A program made the position numbers and the translations under genes. From Hydractinia symbiolongicarpus (Eukaryota > Cnidaria > Hydrozoa > Anthoathecata > Hydractiniidae): 64,000 bases of DNA. Under the pieces are notes generated by a model. The model did not search any database. It worked only from the letters and a program-made list of their open reading frames with translations, and was not told where the DNA came from. This document shows positions 1 through 15,000 of the stretch, piece by piece. The DNA lies in assembly GCF_029227915.1 (NCBI RefSeq), contig NC_079876.1:33897828-33961827 (forward strand), written 5' to 3'. Positions within the stretch are counted from its first letter, which is position 1. Each line of letters begins with the position of its first letter.

Positions 1-3000
1 GAATATGTGACTCATCCGTTGTAACTCAAACGGATTGATGCTGTTAGAAAGTCAATGAAATGTAGTTTTTGATACTGTCTCTATTTCTTCAGCGCGGGAT
101 AACGGCTAGAATTGGTCCCACAATATAAAATGACTTATTTATCTAAATTTTTAAATGAAGCGCTACCACAGCGACCAGTGTAATCGCTGAGTTCCGGCAA
201 TCATGTCAAATAAAGAAGAATGTTATTTCTTGTAGTCCAATTGTCTCACTTATAACGTTTATAAAGTCACAGTCCAAAATCAGTTCAATTAAGTCCCACA
301 GTCAATAGTTTCACTGTTAAAAGCGATGCAACCTAGTAATGTTGGAAAAATATCGCTAAATACATGTTGGTACGAGTATGTGACGCAACAGTTGTAACTG
401 AAGCGGATTGATACCGTTAGAAAGTCAATGAAATGTAGTTTTTGATACTGTCTCTATTTCTTCAGCGCGGGATAACGGCTAGGATTGGTCCCACAATATA
501 AAATGACTTATTTATCTAAATTTTTAAATGAAGCGCTACCACAGCGGCCAGTGTAATCGCTGAGTTCCGGCAATCATGTCAAATTCAGAAGAATGTTATT
601 TCTTGTAGTCCAATTGTCTCACTTATAACGTTTATGAAGACACAGTCCAAAATCAGTTCAATTAAGTCCTACAGTCAATAGTTTCACTGTTAAAAGCGAT
701 GCAACCTAGTAATTTTGGAAAAATATCGCTAATTACATGTTGGTACGACTATGTGACGCAACCGTTGTAACTGAAACGGATTGATACCGTTAGAGAGTCA
801 ATGAAATGTAGTTTTTGAAACTGTCGCTATTTCTTCAGCGCGCGATAACAGATAGGATTGGTCTTACAGTAAGAAATGACATATTTATCTAAATTTTTAA
901 ATGAAGCGCTACCACAGCGCCCAGTGTAATCGCTGAGTTCCGGCAATCATGTCAAATTAAAAAGAATGTTATTTCATGGAGTCCATTTGTCTCACTTATA
1001 ACATTTATAAGGTCACAGCCCAAAATCAGTTCCAATTACGTCCCACAGTCAATCGTTTCACTGTTAAAAGCGATACAACCTAGTATTACCGGAAAGATAT
1101 CACGAAATACATTTTGGTAAGAATATGTGACTCAACCGTTGTAACTCAAACGGATTGATACTGTTAGAAAGTCAATGAAATGTACTTTTTGAAACTGTCT
1201 CTATTTCTTCAGAGCGGGATAACGGCTAGGATTGGTCCCACAGTAAGAAATGACTTATTTATCTAAATTCTTAAATGAAGCGCTACCACAGCGCCCAGTG
1301 TAATCGCTGAGTTGCGGCAATCATGTCAAATTAAGAAGAATGTTATTTCTTGGAGTCCAATTGTCTCACTTTCACATTTATAAGGTCGCAGCCCAAAATC
1401 AGTTCAATTAAGTCCCACAGCCAATTGTTTCACTGTTAAAAGCGATGCAACCTAGTAATATGAGGAAATTATCGCTAAATACATGTTGGTACGAATATGT
1501 GACTCATCCGTTGTAACTCAAACGGATTGATGCTGTTGGAAAGTCAATGAAATGTAGTTTTTGATACTGTCTCTATTTCTTCAGCGCGGGATAACGGCTA
1601 GGATTGGTCCCGCAATATAAAATGACTTATTTATTTAAATTTTTAAATAAAGCGCTACCACAGCGACCAGTGTAATCGCTGAGTTCCTGCAATCATGTCA
1701 AATTAAGAAGAATGTTATTTCTTGTAGTCCAATTGTCTCACTTATAACGTTTATAAAGTCACATTCCAAAATCAGTTCAATTAAGTCCCACAGTCAATAG
1801 TTTCACTGTTAAAAGCGATGCAACCTAGTAATGTTGGAAAAATATCGCTAAATACATGTTGGTACGAGTATGTGACGCAACCGTTGTAACTGAAGCGGAT
1901 TGATACCGTTAGAAAGTCAATGAAATGTAGTTTTTGATACTGTCTCTATTTCTTCAGCGCGGGATAACGGCTAGGATTGGTCCCACAATATAAAATGATT
2001 ATTTATCTAAATTTTTAAATGAAGCGCTACCACAGCAACCAGTGTAATCGCTGAGTTCCGGCAATCAGGTCAAATTAAGAAGAATGTTATTTCTTTTGGT
2101 CCAATTGTCTCACTTATAACGTTTATGAAGTCACAGTCCAAAATCAGTTCAATTAAGTCCCACAGTCAATAGTTTCACTGTTAAAAGCGATGCAACCTAG
2201 TAATGTTGGAAAAATATCGCTATATACATGTTGGTACGAGTACGTGACGCAACCGTTGTAACTGAAGCGGATTGATACGGTTAGAGAGTCAATGAAATGT
2301 AGTTTTTGAAACTGTCGCTATTTCTTCAGCGCGCGATAACAGATAGGATTGGTCTTACAGTAAGAAATGACATATTTATCTAAATTTTTAAATGAAGCGC
2401 TACCACAGCGCCCAGTGTAATCGCTGAGTTCCGGCAATCATGTCAAATTAAAAAGAATGTTATTTCATGGAGTCCATTTGTCTCACTTATAACATTTATA
2501 AGGTCACAGCCCAAAATCAGTTCCAATTACGTCCCACAGTCAATCGTTTCACTGTTAAAAGCGATACAACCTAGTATTACCGGAAAGATATCACGAAATA
2601 CATTTTGGTAAGAATATGTGACTCAACCGTTGTAACTCAAACGGATTGATACTGTTAGAAAGTCAATGAAATGTACTTTTTGAAACTGTCTCTATTTCTT
2701 CAGAGCGGGATAACGGCTAGGATTGGTCCCACAGTAAGAAATGACTTATTTATCTAAATTCTTAAATGAAGCGCTACCACAGCGCCCAGTGTAATCGCTG
2801 AGTTGCGGCAATCATGTCAAATTAAGAAGAATGTTATTTCTTGGAGTCCAATTGTCTCACTTTCACATTTATAAGGTCGCAGACCAAAATCAGTTCAATT
2901 AAGTCCCACAGCCAATTGTTTCACTGTTAAAAGCGATGCAACCTAGTAATATGAGGAAATTATCGCTAAATACATGTTGGTACGAATATGTGACTCATCC

Positions 3001-6000
3001 GTTGTAACTCAAACGGATTGATGCTGTTGGAAAGTCAATGAAATGTAGTTTTTGATACTGTCTCTATTTCATCAGCGCGGGATAACGGCTAGGATTGGTC
3101 CCACAATATAAAATGACTTATTTATTTAAATTTTTAAATAAAGCGCTACCACAGCGACCAGTGTAATCGCTGAGTTCCGGCAATCATGTCAAATTAAGAA
3201 GAATGTTATTTCTTTTGGTCCAATTGTCTCACTTATAACGTTTATGAAGTCACAGTCCAAAATCAGTTCAATTAAGTCCCACAGTCAATAGTTTCACTGT
3301 TAAAAGCGATGCAACCTAGTAATGTTGGAAAAATATCGCTACATACATGTTGGTACGAGTACGTGACGCAACCTTTGTAACTGAAGCGGATTGATACGGT
3401 TAGAGAGTCAATGAAATGTAGTTTTTGAAACTGTCGCTATTTCTTCAGCGCGCGATAACAGATAGGATTGGTCTTACAGTAAGAAATGACATATTTATCT
3501 AAATTTTTAAATGAAGCGCTACCACAGCGCCCAGTGTAATCGCTGAGTTCCGGCAATCATGTCAAATTAAAAAGAATGTTATTTCATGGAGTCCATTTGT
3601 CTCACTTATAACGTTTATGAAGTCACAGTCCAAAATCAGTTCAATTAAGTCCCACAGTCAATAGTTTCACTGTTAAAAGCGATGCAACCTAGTAATGTTG
3701 GAAAAATATCGCTACATACATGTTGGTACGAGTACGTGACGCAACCGTTGTAACTGAAGCGGATTGATACGGTTAGAGAGTCAATGAAATGTAGTTTTTG
3801 AAACTGTCGCTATTTCTTCAGCGCGCGATAACAGATAGGATTGGTCTTACAGTAAGAAATGACATATTTATCTAAATTTTTAAATGAAGCGCTACCACAG
3901 CGCCCAGTGTAATCGCTGAGTTCCGGCAATCATGTCAAATTAAAAAGAATGTTATTTCATGGAGTCCATTTGTCTCACTTATAACATTTATAAGGTCACA
4001 GCCCAAAATCAGTTCCAATAACGTCCCACAGTCAATCGTTTCACTGTTAAAAGCGATACAACCTAGTATTACCGGAAAGATATCACGAAATACATTTTGG
4101 TAAGAAAATGTGACTCAACCGTTGTAACTCAAACGGATTGATACTGTTAGAAAGTCAATGAAATGTACTTTTTGAAACTGTCTCTATTTCTTCAGAGCGG
4201 GATAACGGCTAGGATTGGTCCCACAGTAAGAAATGACTTATTTATCTAAATTCTTAAATGAAGCGCTACCACAGCGCCCAGTGTAATCGCTGAGTTGCGG
4301 CAATCATGTCAAATTAAGAAGAATGTTATTTCTTGGAGTCCAATTGTCTCACTTTCACATTTATAAGGTCGCAGCCCAAGATCAGTTCAATTAAGTCCCA
4401 CAGCCAATTGTTTCACTGTTAAAAGCGATGCAACCTAGTAATACCGGAAAGACATCACGAAATACATGTTGGTAAGAATATATGACTCAACCGTTGTAGC
4501 TCAAAGGGATTGATGCTGTTAGAAAGTCAATGAAATGTACTTTTTGAAACTGTCTCTATTTCTTCAGCGCGGTCTAACGGCTAGGATTGGTCTTACAGTA
4601 AGAAATGACATATTTATCTAAATTTTTAAATGAAACGCTACCACAGCGACCAGTGTAATCGCTGAGTTCCGGCAATCATGTCAAATTAAAAAGAATGTTA
4701 TTTCTTGGAGTCCAATTGTCTCACTTATAACATTTATAAGGTCACAGTCAAAAATCAGTTCAACTTAATCCCACAGTCAATCGTTTCACTGTTAAAAGCG
4801 ATGCAACCTATTAATATGAGGAAATTATCGCTAAATACATGTTGGTACGAATATGTGACTCATCCGTTGTAACTCAAACGGATTGATGCTGTTGGAAAGT
4901 CAATGAAATGTAGTTTTTGATACTGTCTCTATTTCTTCAGCGCGGGATAACGGCTAAGATTGGTCCCACAATATAAAATGACTTATTTATTTAAATTTTT
5001 AAATAAAGCGCTACCACAGCGACCAGTGTAATCGCTGAGTTCCGGCAATCATGTCAAATTAAGAAGAATGTTATTTCTTGTAGTCCAATTGTCTCACTTA
5101 TAACGTTTATAAAGTCACAGTCCAAAATCAGTTCAATTAAGTCCCACAGTCAATAGTTTCACTGTTAAAAGCGATGCAACCTAGCAATGTTGGAAAAATA
5201 TCGCTAAATACATGTTGGTACGAGTATGTGACGCAACCGTTGTAACTGAAGCGGATTGATACCGTTAGAAAGTCAATGAAATGTAGTTTTTGATACTGTC
5301 TCTATTTCTTCAGCGCGGGATAACGGCTAGGATTGGTCCCACAATATAAAATGATTATTTATCTAAATTTTTAAATGAAGCGCTACCACAGCGACCAGTG
5401 TAATCGCTGAGTTCCGGCAATCATGTCAAATTAAGAAGAATGTTATTTCTTTTGGTCCAATTGTCTCACTTATAACGTTTATGAAGTCACAGTCCAAAAT
5501 CAGTTCAATTAAGTCCCACAGTCAATAGTTTCACTGTTAAAAGCGATGCAACCTAGTAATGTTGGAAAAATATCGCTACATACATGTTGGTACGAGTACG
5601 TGACGCAATCGTTGTAACTGAAGCGGATTAATACGGTTAGAGAGTCAATGAAATGTAGTTTTTGAAACTGTCGCTATTTCTTCAGCGCGCGATAACGGCT
5701 AGGATTGGTCCCACAGTTAAAATGACTTAATTATCTAAATTTTTAAATGAAGTGCTACCACAGCGCCCAGTGTAATCGCTGAGTTCCGGCAATCACGTCA
5801 AATTAAGAAGAATGTTGTTTCTTGGAGTCCAATTTTCTCATTTATCACATTTATCAGGTCACAGTCCAAAGTTAGTTCAATTAAGTCACACAGTCAATCG
5901 TTTCACTGTTAAAAGCGATACAACCTAGTATTACTGGGAAGATATCACGAAATACATTTTGGTAAGAATATATGACTCAACCGTTGTAGCTCAAAGGGAT

Positions 6001-9000
6001 TGATGCTGTTAGAAAGTCAATGAAATGTACTTTTTGAAACTGTCTCTATTTCTTCAGCGCGGTCTAACGGCTAGGATTGGTCTTACAGTAAGAAATGACA
6101 TATTTATCTAAATTTTTAAATGAAACGCTACCACAGCGACCAGTGTAATCGCTGAGTTCCGGCAATCATGTCAAATTAAAAAGAATGTTAATTCTTGGAG
6201 TCCAATTGTCTCACTTATAACATTTATAAGGTCACAGTCAAAAATCAGTTCAACTTAATCCCACAGTCAATCGTTTCACTGTTAAAAGCGATGCAACCTA
6301 TTAATATGAGGAAATTATCGCTAAATACATGTTGGTACGAATATGTGACTCATCCGTTGTAACTCAAACGGATTGATGCTGTTGGAAAGTCAATGAAATG
6401 TAGTTTTTGATACTGTCTCTATTTCTTCAGCGCGGGATAACGGCTAGGATTGGTCCCACAATATAAAATGACTTATTTATTTAAATTTTTAAATAAAGCG
6501 CTACCACAGCGACTAGTGTAATCGCTGAGTTCCGGCAATCATGTCAAATTAAGAAGAATGTTATTTCTTTTGGTCCAATTGGCTCACTTATAACGTTTAT
6601 GAAGTCACAGTCCAAAATCAGTTCAATTAAGTCCCACAGTCAATAGTTTCACTGTTAAAAGCGATGCAACCTAGTAATGTTGGAAAAATATCGCTACATA
6701 CATGTTGGTACGAGTACGTGACGCAACCGTTGTAACTGAAGGGGATTGATACGGTTAGAGAGTCAATGAAATGTAGTTTTTGAAACTGTCGCTATTTCTT
6801 CAGCGCGCGATAACTGCTAGGATTGGTCCCACAGTAAAAATGACTTACTTATCTAAATTTTTAAATGAAGTGCTACCACAGCGCCCAGTGTAATCGCTGA
6901 GTTCCGGCAATCACGTCAAATTAAGAAGAATGTTATTTCTTGGAGTCAAATTGTCTCACTTATAACATTTATAAGGTCACAGTCAAAAATCAGTTCAACT
7001 TAATCCCACAGTCAATCGTTTCACTGTTAAAAGCGATGCAACCTATTAATATGAGGAAATTATCGCTAAATACATGTTGGTACGAATATGTGACTCATCC
7101 GTTGTAACTCAAACGGATTGATGCTGTTGGAAAGTCAATGAAATGTAGTTTTTGATACTGTCTCTATTTCTTCAGCGCGGGATAACGGCTAGGATTGGTC
7201 CCACAATATAAAATGACTTATTTATTTAAATTTTTAAATAAAGCGCTACCACAGCGACCAGTGTAATCGCTGAGTTCCGGCAATCATGTCAAATTAAGAA
7301 GAATGTTATTTCTTGTAGTCCAATTGTCTCACTTATAACGTTTATAAAGTCACAGTCCAAAATCAGTTCAATTAAGTCCCACAGTCAATAGTTTCACTGT
7401 TAAAAGCGATGCAACCTAGCAATGTTGGAAAAATATCGCTAAATACATGTTGGTACGAGTATGTGACGCAACCGTTGTAACTGAAGCGGATTGATACCGT
7501 TAGAAAGTCAATGAAATGTAGTTTTTGAAACTGTCGCTATTTCTTCAGTGCGCGATAACAGATATGATTGGTCTTACAGTAAGAAATGACATATTTATCT
7601 AAAATTTTAAATGAAGCGCTACCACAGCGCCCAGTGTAATCGCTGAGTTCCGGCAATCATGTCAAATTAAAAATAATGTTATTTCTTGGAGTCCAATTGT
7701 CTCACTTATAACATTTATAAGGTCACAGCCCAATATCAGTTCAATTAAGTCCCACAGTCAATCGTTTCACTGTTAAAAGCGATACAACCTAGTATTACCG
7801 GAAAGATATCACGAAATACATTTTGGTAAGAATATGTGACTCAGCCGTTGTAACTCAAACGGATGGTACTGTTAGAAAGTCAATGAAAGGTACTTTTTGA
7901 AACTGTCGCTATTTCTTCAGAGCGGGATAACGGCTAGGATTGGTCCCACAGTAAGAAATGACTTATTTATCTAAATTCTTAAATGAAGCGCTACCACAGC
8001 GCCCAGTGTAATCGCTGAGTTCCGGCAATCATGTCAAATTAAAAAGAATTTTATTTCTTGGAGTCCAATTGTCTCACTTATAACATTTATAAGGTCACAG
8101 TCAAAAATCAGTTCAATTTAATCCCACAGTCAATCGTTTCACTGTTAAAAGCGATGCAACCTATTAATATGAGAAAATTATCGCTAAATACATGTTGGTA
8201 CGAATATGTGACTCATCCGTTGTAACTCAAACGGATTGATGCTGTTAGAAAGTCAATGAAATGTAGTTTTTGATACTGTCTCTATTTCTTCAGCGCGGGA
8301 TAACGGCTAGGATTGGTCCCACAATATAAAATCACTTATTTATCTAAATTTTTAAATGAAGCGCTACCACAGCGACCAGTGTAATCGCTGAGTTCCGGCA
8401 ATCATGTCAAATTAAGAAGAATGTTATTTCTTGTAGTCCAATTGTCTCACTTATAACGTTTATAAAGTCACAGTCCAAAATCAGTTCAATTAAGTCCCAC
8501 AGTCAATAGTTTCACTGTTAAAAGCGATGCAACCTAGTAATTTTGGAAAAATATCGCTAATTACATGTTGGTACGACTATGTGACGCAACCGTTGTAACT
8601 GAAGCGGATTGATACCGTTAGAGAGTCAATGAAATGTAGTTTTTGAAACTGTCGCTATTTCTTCAGCGCGCGATAACGGCTAGGATTGGTCCCACAGTAA
8701 AAATGACTTAATTATCTAAATTCTTAAATGAAGCGCTACCACAGCGCCCAGTGTAATCGCTGAGTTCCGGCAATCATGTCAAATTAAAAAGAATTTTATT
8801 TCTTGGAGTCCAATTGTCTCACTTATAACATTTATAAGGTCACAGTCAAAAATCAGTTCAATTTAATCCCACAGTCAATCGTTTCACTGTTAAAAGCGAT
8901 GCAACCTATTAATATGAGAAAATTATCGCTAAATACATGTTGGTACGAATATGTGACTCATCCGTTGTAACTCAAACGGATTGATGCTGTTAGAAAGTCA

Positions 9001-12000
9001 ATGAAATGTAGTTTTTGATACTGTCTCTATTTCTTCAGCGCGGGATAACGGCTAGGATTGGTCCCACAATATAAAATGACTTATTTATCTAAATTTTTAA
9101 ATGAAGCGCTACCACAGCGACCAGTGTAATCGCTGAGTTCCGGCAATCATGTCAAATTAAGAAGAATGTTATTTCTTGTAGTCCAATTGTCTCACTTATA
9201 ACGTTTATAAAGTCACAGTCCAAAATCAGTTCAATTAAGTCCCACAGTCAATAGTTTCACTGTTAAAAGCGATGCAACCTAGTAATGTTGGAAAAATATC
9301 GCTAAATACATGTTGGTACGAGTATGTGACGCAACAGTTGTAACTGAAGCGGATTGATACCGTTAGAAAGTCAATGAAATGTAGTTTTTGATACTGTCTC
9401 TATTTCTTCAGCGCGGGATAACGGCTAGAATTGGTCCCACAATATAAAATGACTTATTTATCTAAATTTTTAAATGAAGCGCTACCACAGCGACCAGTGT
9501 AATCGCTGAGTTCCGGCAATCATGTCAAATAAAGAAGAATGTTATTTCTTGTAGTCCAATTGTCTCACTTATAACGTTTATAAAGTCACAGTCCAAAATC
9601 AGTTCAATTAAGTCCCACAGTCAATAGTTTCACTGTTAAAAGCGATGCAACCTAGTAATGTTGGAAAAATATCGCTAAATACATGTTGGTACGAGTATGT
9701 GACGCAACAGTTGTAACTGAAGCGGATTGATACCGTTAGAAAGTCAATGAAATGTAGTTTTTGATACTGTCTCTATTTCTTCAGCGCGGGATAACGGCTA
9801 GGATTGGTCCCACAATATAAAATGACTTATTTATCTAAATTTTTAAATGAAGCGCTACCACAGAGGCCAGTGTAATCGCTGAGTTCCGGCAATCATGTCA
9901 AATTCAGAAGAATGTTATTTCTTGTAGTCCAATTGTCTCACTTATAACGTTTATGAAGACACAGTCCAAAATCAGTTCAATTAAGTCCCACAGTCAATAG
10001 TTTCACTGTTAAAAGCGATGCAACCTAGTAATTTTGGAAAAATATCGCTAATTACATGTTGGTACGACTATGTGACGCAACCGTTGTAACTGAAACGGAT
10101 TGATACCGTTAGAGAGTCAATGAAATGTAGTTTTTGAAACTGTCGCTATTTCTTCAGCGCGCGATAACGGCTAGGATTGGTCCCACAGTAAAAATGACTT
10201 AATTATCTAAATTTTTAAATGAAGTGCTACCACAGCGCCCAGTGTAATCGCTGAGTTCCGGCAATCACGTCAAATTAAGAAGAATGTTGTTTCTTGGAGT
10301 CCAATTTTCTCATTTATCACATTTATCAGGTCACAGTCCAAAGTTAGTTCAATTAAGTCGCACAGTCAATCGTTTCACTGTTAAAAGCGATGTAACCTAG
10401 TAATATCAGAAAAATATCGCTAAATATATGTTGGTACGAATATGTGACCCAACCGTTGTAACTCACACGGACTGTAACCGTTAGAAGGTCAATGAAATGT
10501 AGTTTTTGAAACTGTCGCTATTTCTTCAGCGCGCGATAACAGATAGGATTGGTCTTACAGTAAGAAATGACATATTTATCTAAATTTTTAAATGAAGCGC
10601 TACCACAGCGCCCAGTGTAATCGCTGAGTTCCGGCAATCATGTCAAATTAAAAAGAATGTTATTTCATGGAGTCCATTTGTCTCACTTATAACATTTATA
10701 AGGTCACAGCCCAAAATCAGTTCCAATTACGTCCCACAGTCAATCGTTTCACTGTTAAAAGCGATACAACCTAGTATTACCGGAAAGATATCACGAAATA
10801 CATTTTGGTAAGAATATGTGACTCAACCGTTGTAACTCAAACGGATTGATACTGTTAGAAAGTCAATGAAATGTACTTTTTGAAACTGTCTCTATTTCTT
10901 CAGAGCGGGATAACGGCTAGGATTGGTCCCACAGTAAGAAATGACTTATTTATCTAAATTCTTAAATGAAGCGCTACCACAGCGCCCAGTGTAATCGCTG
11001 AGTTGCGGCAATCATGTCAAATTAAGAAGAATGTTATTTCTTGGAGTCCAATTGTCTCACTTTCACATTTATAAGGTCGCAGCCCAAAATCAGTTCAATT
11101 AAGTCCCACAGCCAATTGTTTCACTGTTAAAAGCGATGCAACCTAGTAATATGAGGAAATTATCGCTAAATACATGTTGGTACGAATATGTGACTCATCC
11201 GTTGTAACTCAAACGGATTGATGCTGTTGGAAAGTCAATGAAATGTAGTTTTTGATACTGTCGCTATTTCTTCAGCGCGCGATAACAGATAGGATTGGTC
11301 TTACAGTAAGAAATGACATATTTATCTAAATTTTTAAATGAAGCGCTACCACAGCGCCCAGTGTAATCGCTGAGTTCCGGCAATCATGTCAAATTAAAAA
11401 GAATGTTATTTCATGGAGTCCATTTGTCTCACTTATAACATTTATAAGGTCACAGCCCAAAATCAGTTCCAATTACGTCCCACAGTCAATCGTTTCACTG
11501 TTAAAAGCGATACAACCTAGTATTACCGGAAAGATATCACGAAATACATTTTGGTAAGAATATGTGACTCAACCGTTGTAACTCAAACGGATTGATACTG
11601 TTAGAAAGTCAATGAAATGTACTTTTTGAAACTGTCTCTATTTCTTCAGAGCGGGATAACGGCTAGGATTGGTCCCACAGTAAGAAATGACTTATTTATC
11701 TAAATTCTTAAATGAAGCGCTACCACAGCGCCCAGTGTAATCGCTGAGTTGCGGCAATCATGTCAAATTAAGAAGAATGTTATTTCTTGGAGTCCAATTG
11801 TCTCACTTTCACATTTATAAGGTCGCAGCCCAAAATCAGTTCAATTAAGTCCCACAGCCAATTGTTTCACTGTTAAAAGCGATGCAACCTAGTAATATGA
11901 GGAAATTATCGCTAAATACATGTTGGTACGAATATGTGACTCATCCGTTGTAACTCAAACGGATTGATGCTGTTGGAAAGTCAATGAAATGTAGTTTTTG

Positions 12001-15000
12001 ATACTGTCTCTATTTCATCAGCGCGGGATAACGGCTAGGATTGGTCCCACAATATAAAATGACTTATTTATTTAAATTTTTAAATAAAGCGCTACCACAG
12101 CGACCAGTGTAATCGCTGAGTTCCGGCAATCATGTCAAATTAAGAAGAATGTTATTTCTTGTAGTCCAATTGTCTCACTTATAACGTTTATAAAGTCACA
12201 GTCCAAAATCAGTTCAATTAAGTCCCACAGTCAATAGTTTCACTGTTAAAAGCGATGCAACCTAGTAATGTTGGAAAAATATCGCTAAATACATGTTGGT
12301 ACGAGTATGTGACGCAACCGTTGTAACTGAAGTGGATTGATACCGTTAGAAAGTCAATGAAATGTAGTTTTTGATACTTTCTCTATTTCTTCAGCGCGGG
12401 ATAACGGCTAGGATTGGTCCCACAATATAAAATGATTATTTATCTAAATTTTTAAATGAAGCCCTACCACAGCGACCAGTGTAATCGCTGAGTTCCGGCA
12501 ATCATGTCAAATTAAGAAGAATGTTATTTCTTTTGGTCCAATTGTCTCACTTATAACGTTTATGAAGTCACAGTCCAAAATCAGTTCAATTAAGTCCCAC
12601 AGTCAATAGTTTCACTGTTAAAAGCGATGCAACCTAGTAATGTTGGAAAAATATCGCTACATACATGTTGGTACGAGTACGTGACGCAACCGTTGTAACT
12701 GAAGCGGATTGATACGGTTAGAGAGTCAATGAAATGTAGTTTTTGAAACTGTCGCTATTTCTTCAGCGCGCGATAACAGATAGGATTGGTCTTACAGTAA
12801 GAAATGACATATTTATCTAAATTTTTAAATGAAGCGCTACCACAGCGCCCAGTGTAATCGCTGAGTTCCGGCAATCATGTCAAATTAAAAAGAATGTTAT
12901 TTCATGGAGTCCATTTGTCTCACTTATAACGTTTATGAAGTCACAGTCCAAAATCAGTTCAATTAAGTCCCACAGTCAATAGTTTCACTGTTAAAAGCGA
13001 TGCAACCTAGTAATTTTGGAAAAATATCGCTAATTACATGTTGGTACGACTATGTGACGCAACCGTTGTAACTGAAACGGATTGATACCGTTAGAGAGTC
13101 AATGAAATGTAGTTTTTGAAACTGTCGCTATTTCTTCAGCGCGCGATAACGGCTAGGATTGGTCCCACAGTAAAAATGACTTAATTATCTAAATTTTTAA
13201 ATGAAGTGCTACCACAGCGCCCAGTGTAATCGCTGAGTTCCGGCAATCACGTCAAATTAAGAAGAATGTTGTTTCTTGGAGTCCAATTTTCTCATTTATC
13301 ACATTTATCAGGTCACAGTCCAAAGTTAGTTCAATTAAGTCGCACAGTCAATCGTTTCACTGTTAAAAGCGATGTAACCTAGTAATATCAGAAAAATATC
13401 GCTAAATATATGTTGGTACGAATATGTGACCCAACCGTTGTAACTCACACGGACTGTAACCGTTAGAAGGTCAATGAAATGTAGTTTTTGAAACTGTCGC
13501 TATTTCTTCAGCGCGCGATAACAGATAGGATTGGTCTTACAGTAAGAAATGACATATTTATCTAAATTTTTAAATGAAGCGCTACCACAGCGCCCAGTGT
13601 AATCGCTGAGTTCCGGCAATCATGTCAAATTAAAAAGAATGTTATTTCATGGAGTCCATTTGTCTCACTTATAACATTTATAAGGTCACAGCCCAAAATC
13701 AGTTCCAATTACGTCCCACAGTCAATCGTTTCACTGTTAAAAGCGATACAACCTAGTATTACCGGAAAGATATCACGAAATACATTTTGGTAAGAATATG
13801 TGACTCAACCGTTGTAACTCAAACGGATTGATACTGTTAGAAAGTCAATGAAATGTACTTTTTGAAACTGTCTCTATTTCTTCAGAGCGGGATAACGGCT
13901 AGGATTGGTCCCACAGTAAGAAATGACTTATTTATCTAAATTCTTAAATGAAGCGCTACCACAGCGCCCAGTGTAATCGCTGAGTTGCGGCAATCATGTC
14001 AAATTAAGAAGAATGTTATTTCTTGGAGTCCAATTGTCTCACTTTCACATTTATAAGGTCGCAGCCCAAAATCAGTTCAATTAAGTCCCACAGCCAATTG
14101 TTTCACTGTTAAAAGCGATGCAACCTAGTAATATGAGGAAATTATCGCTAAATACATGTTGGTACGAATATGTGACTCATCCGTTGTAACTCAAACGGAT
14201 TGATGCTGTTGGAAAGTCAATGAAATGTAGTTTTTGATACTGTCTCTATTTCATCAGCGCGGGATAACGGCTAGGATTGGTCCCACAATATAAAATGACT
14301 TATTTATTTAAATTTTTAAATAAAGCGCTACCACAGCGACCAGTGTAATCGCTGAGTTCCGGCAATCATGTCAAATTAAGAAGAATGTTATTTCTTGTAG
14401 TCCAATTGTCTCACTTATAACGTTTATAAAGTCACAGTCCAAAATCAGTTCAATTAAGTCCCACAGTCAATAGTTTCACTGTTAAAAGCGATGCAACCTA
14501 GTAATGTTGGAAAAATATCGCTAAATACATGTTGGTACGAGTATGTGACGCAACCGTTGTAACTGAAGTGGATTGATACCGTTAGAAAGTCAATGAAATG
14601 TAGTTTTTGATACTTTCTCTATTTCTTCAGCGCGGGATAACGGCTAGGATTGGTCCCACAATATAAAATGATTATTTATCTAAATTTTTAAATGAAGCGC
14701 TACCACAGCGACCAGTGTAATCGCTGAGTTCCGGCAATCATGTCAAATTAAGAAGAATGTTATTTCTTTTGGTCCAATTGTCTCACTTATAACGTTTATG
14801 AAGTCACAGTCCAAAATCAGTTCAATTAAGTCCCACAGTCAATAGTTTCACTGTTAAAAGCGATGCAACCTAGTAATGTTGGAAAAATATCGCTACATAC
14901 ATGTTGGTACGAGTACGTGACGCAACCGTTGTAACTGAAGCGGATTGATACGGTTAGAGAGTCAATGAAATGTAGTTTTTGAAACTGTCGCTATTTCTTC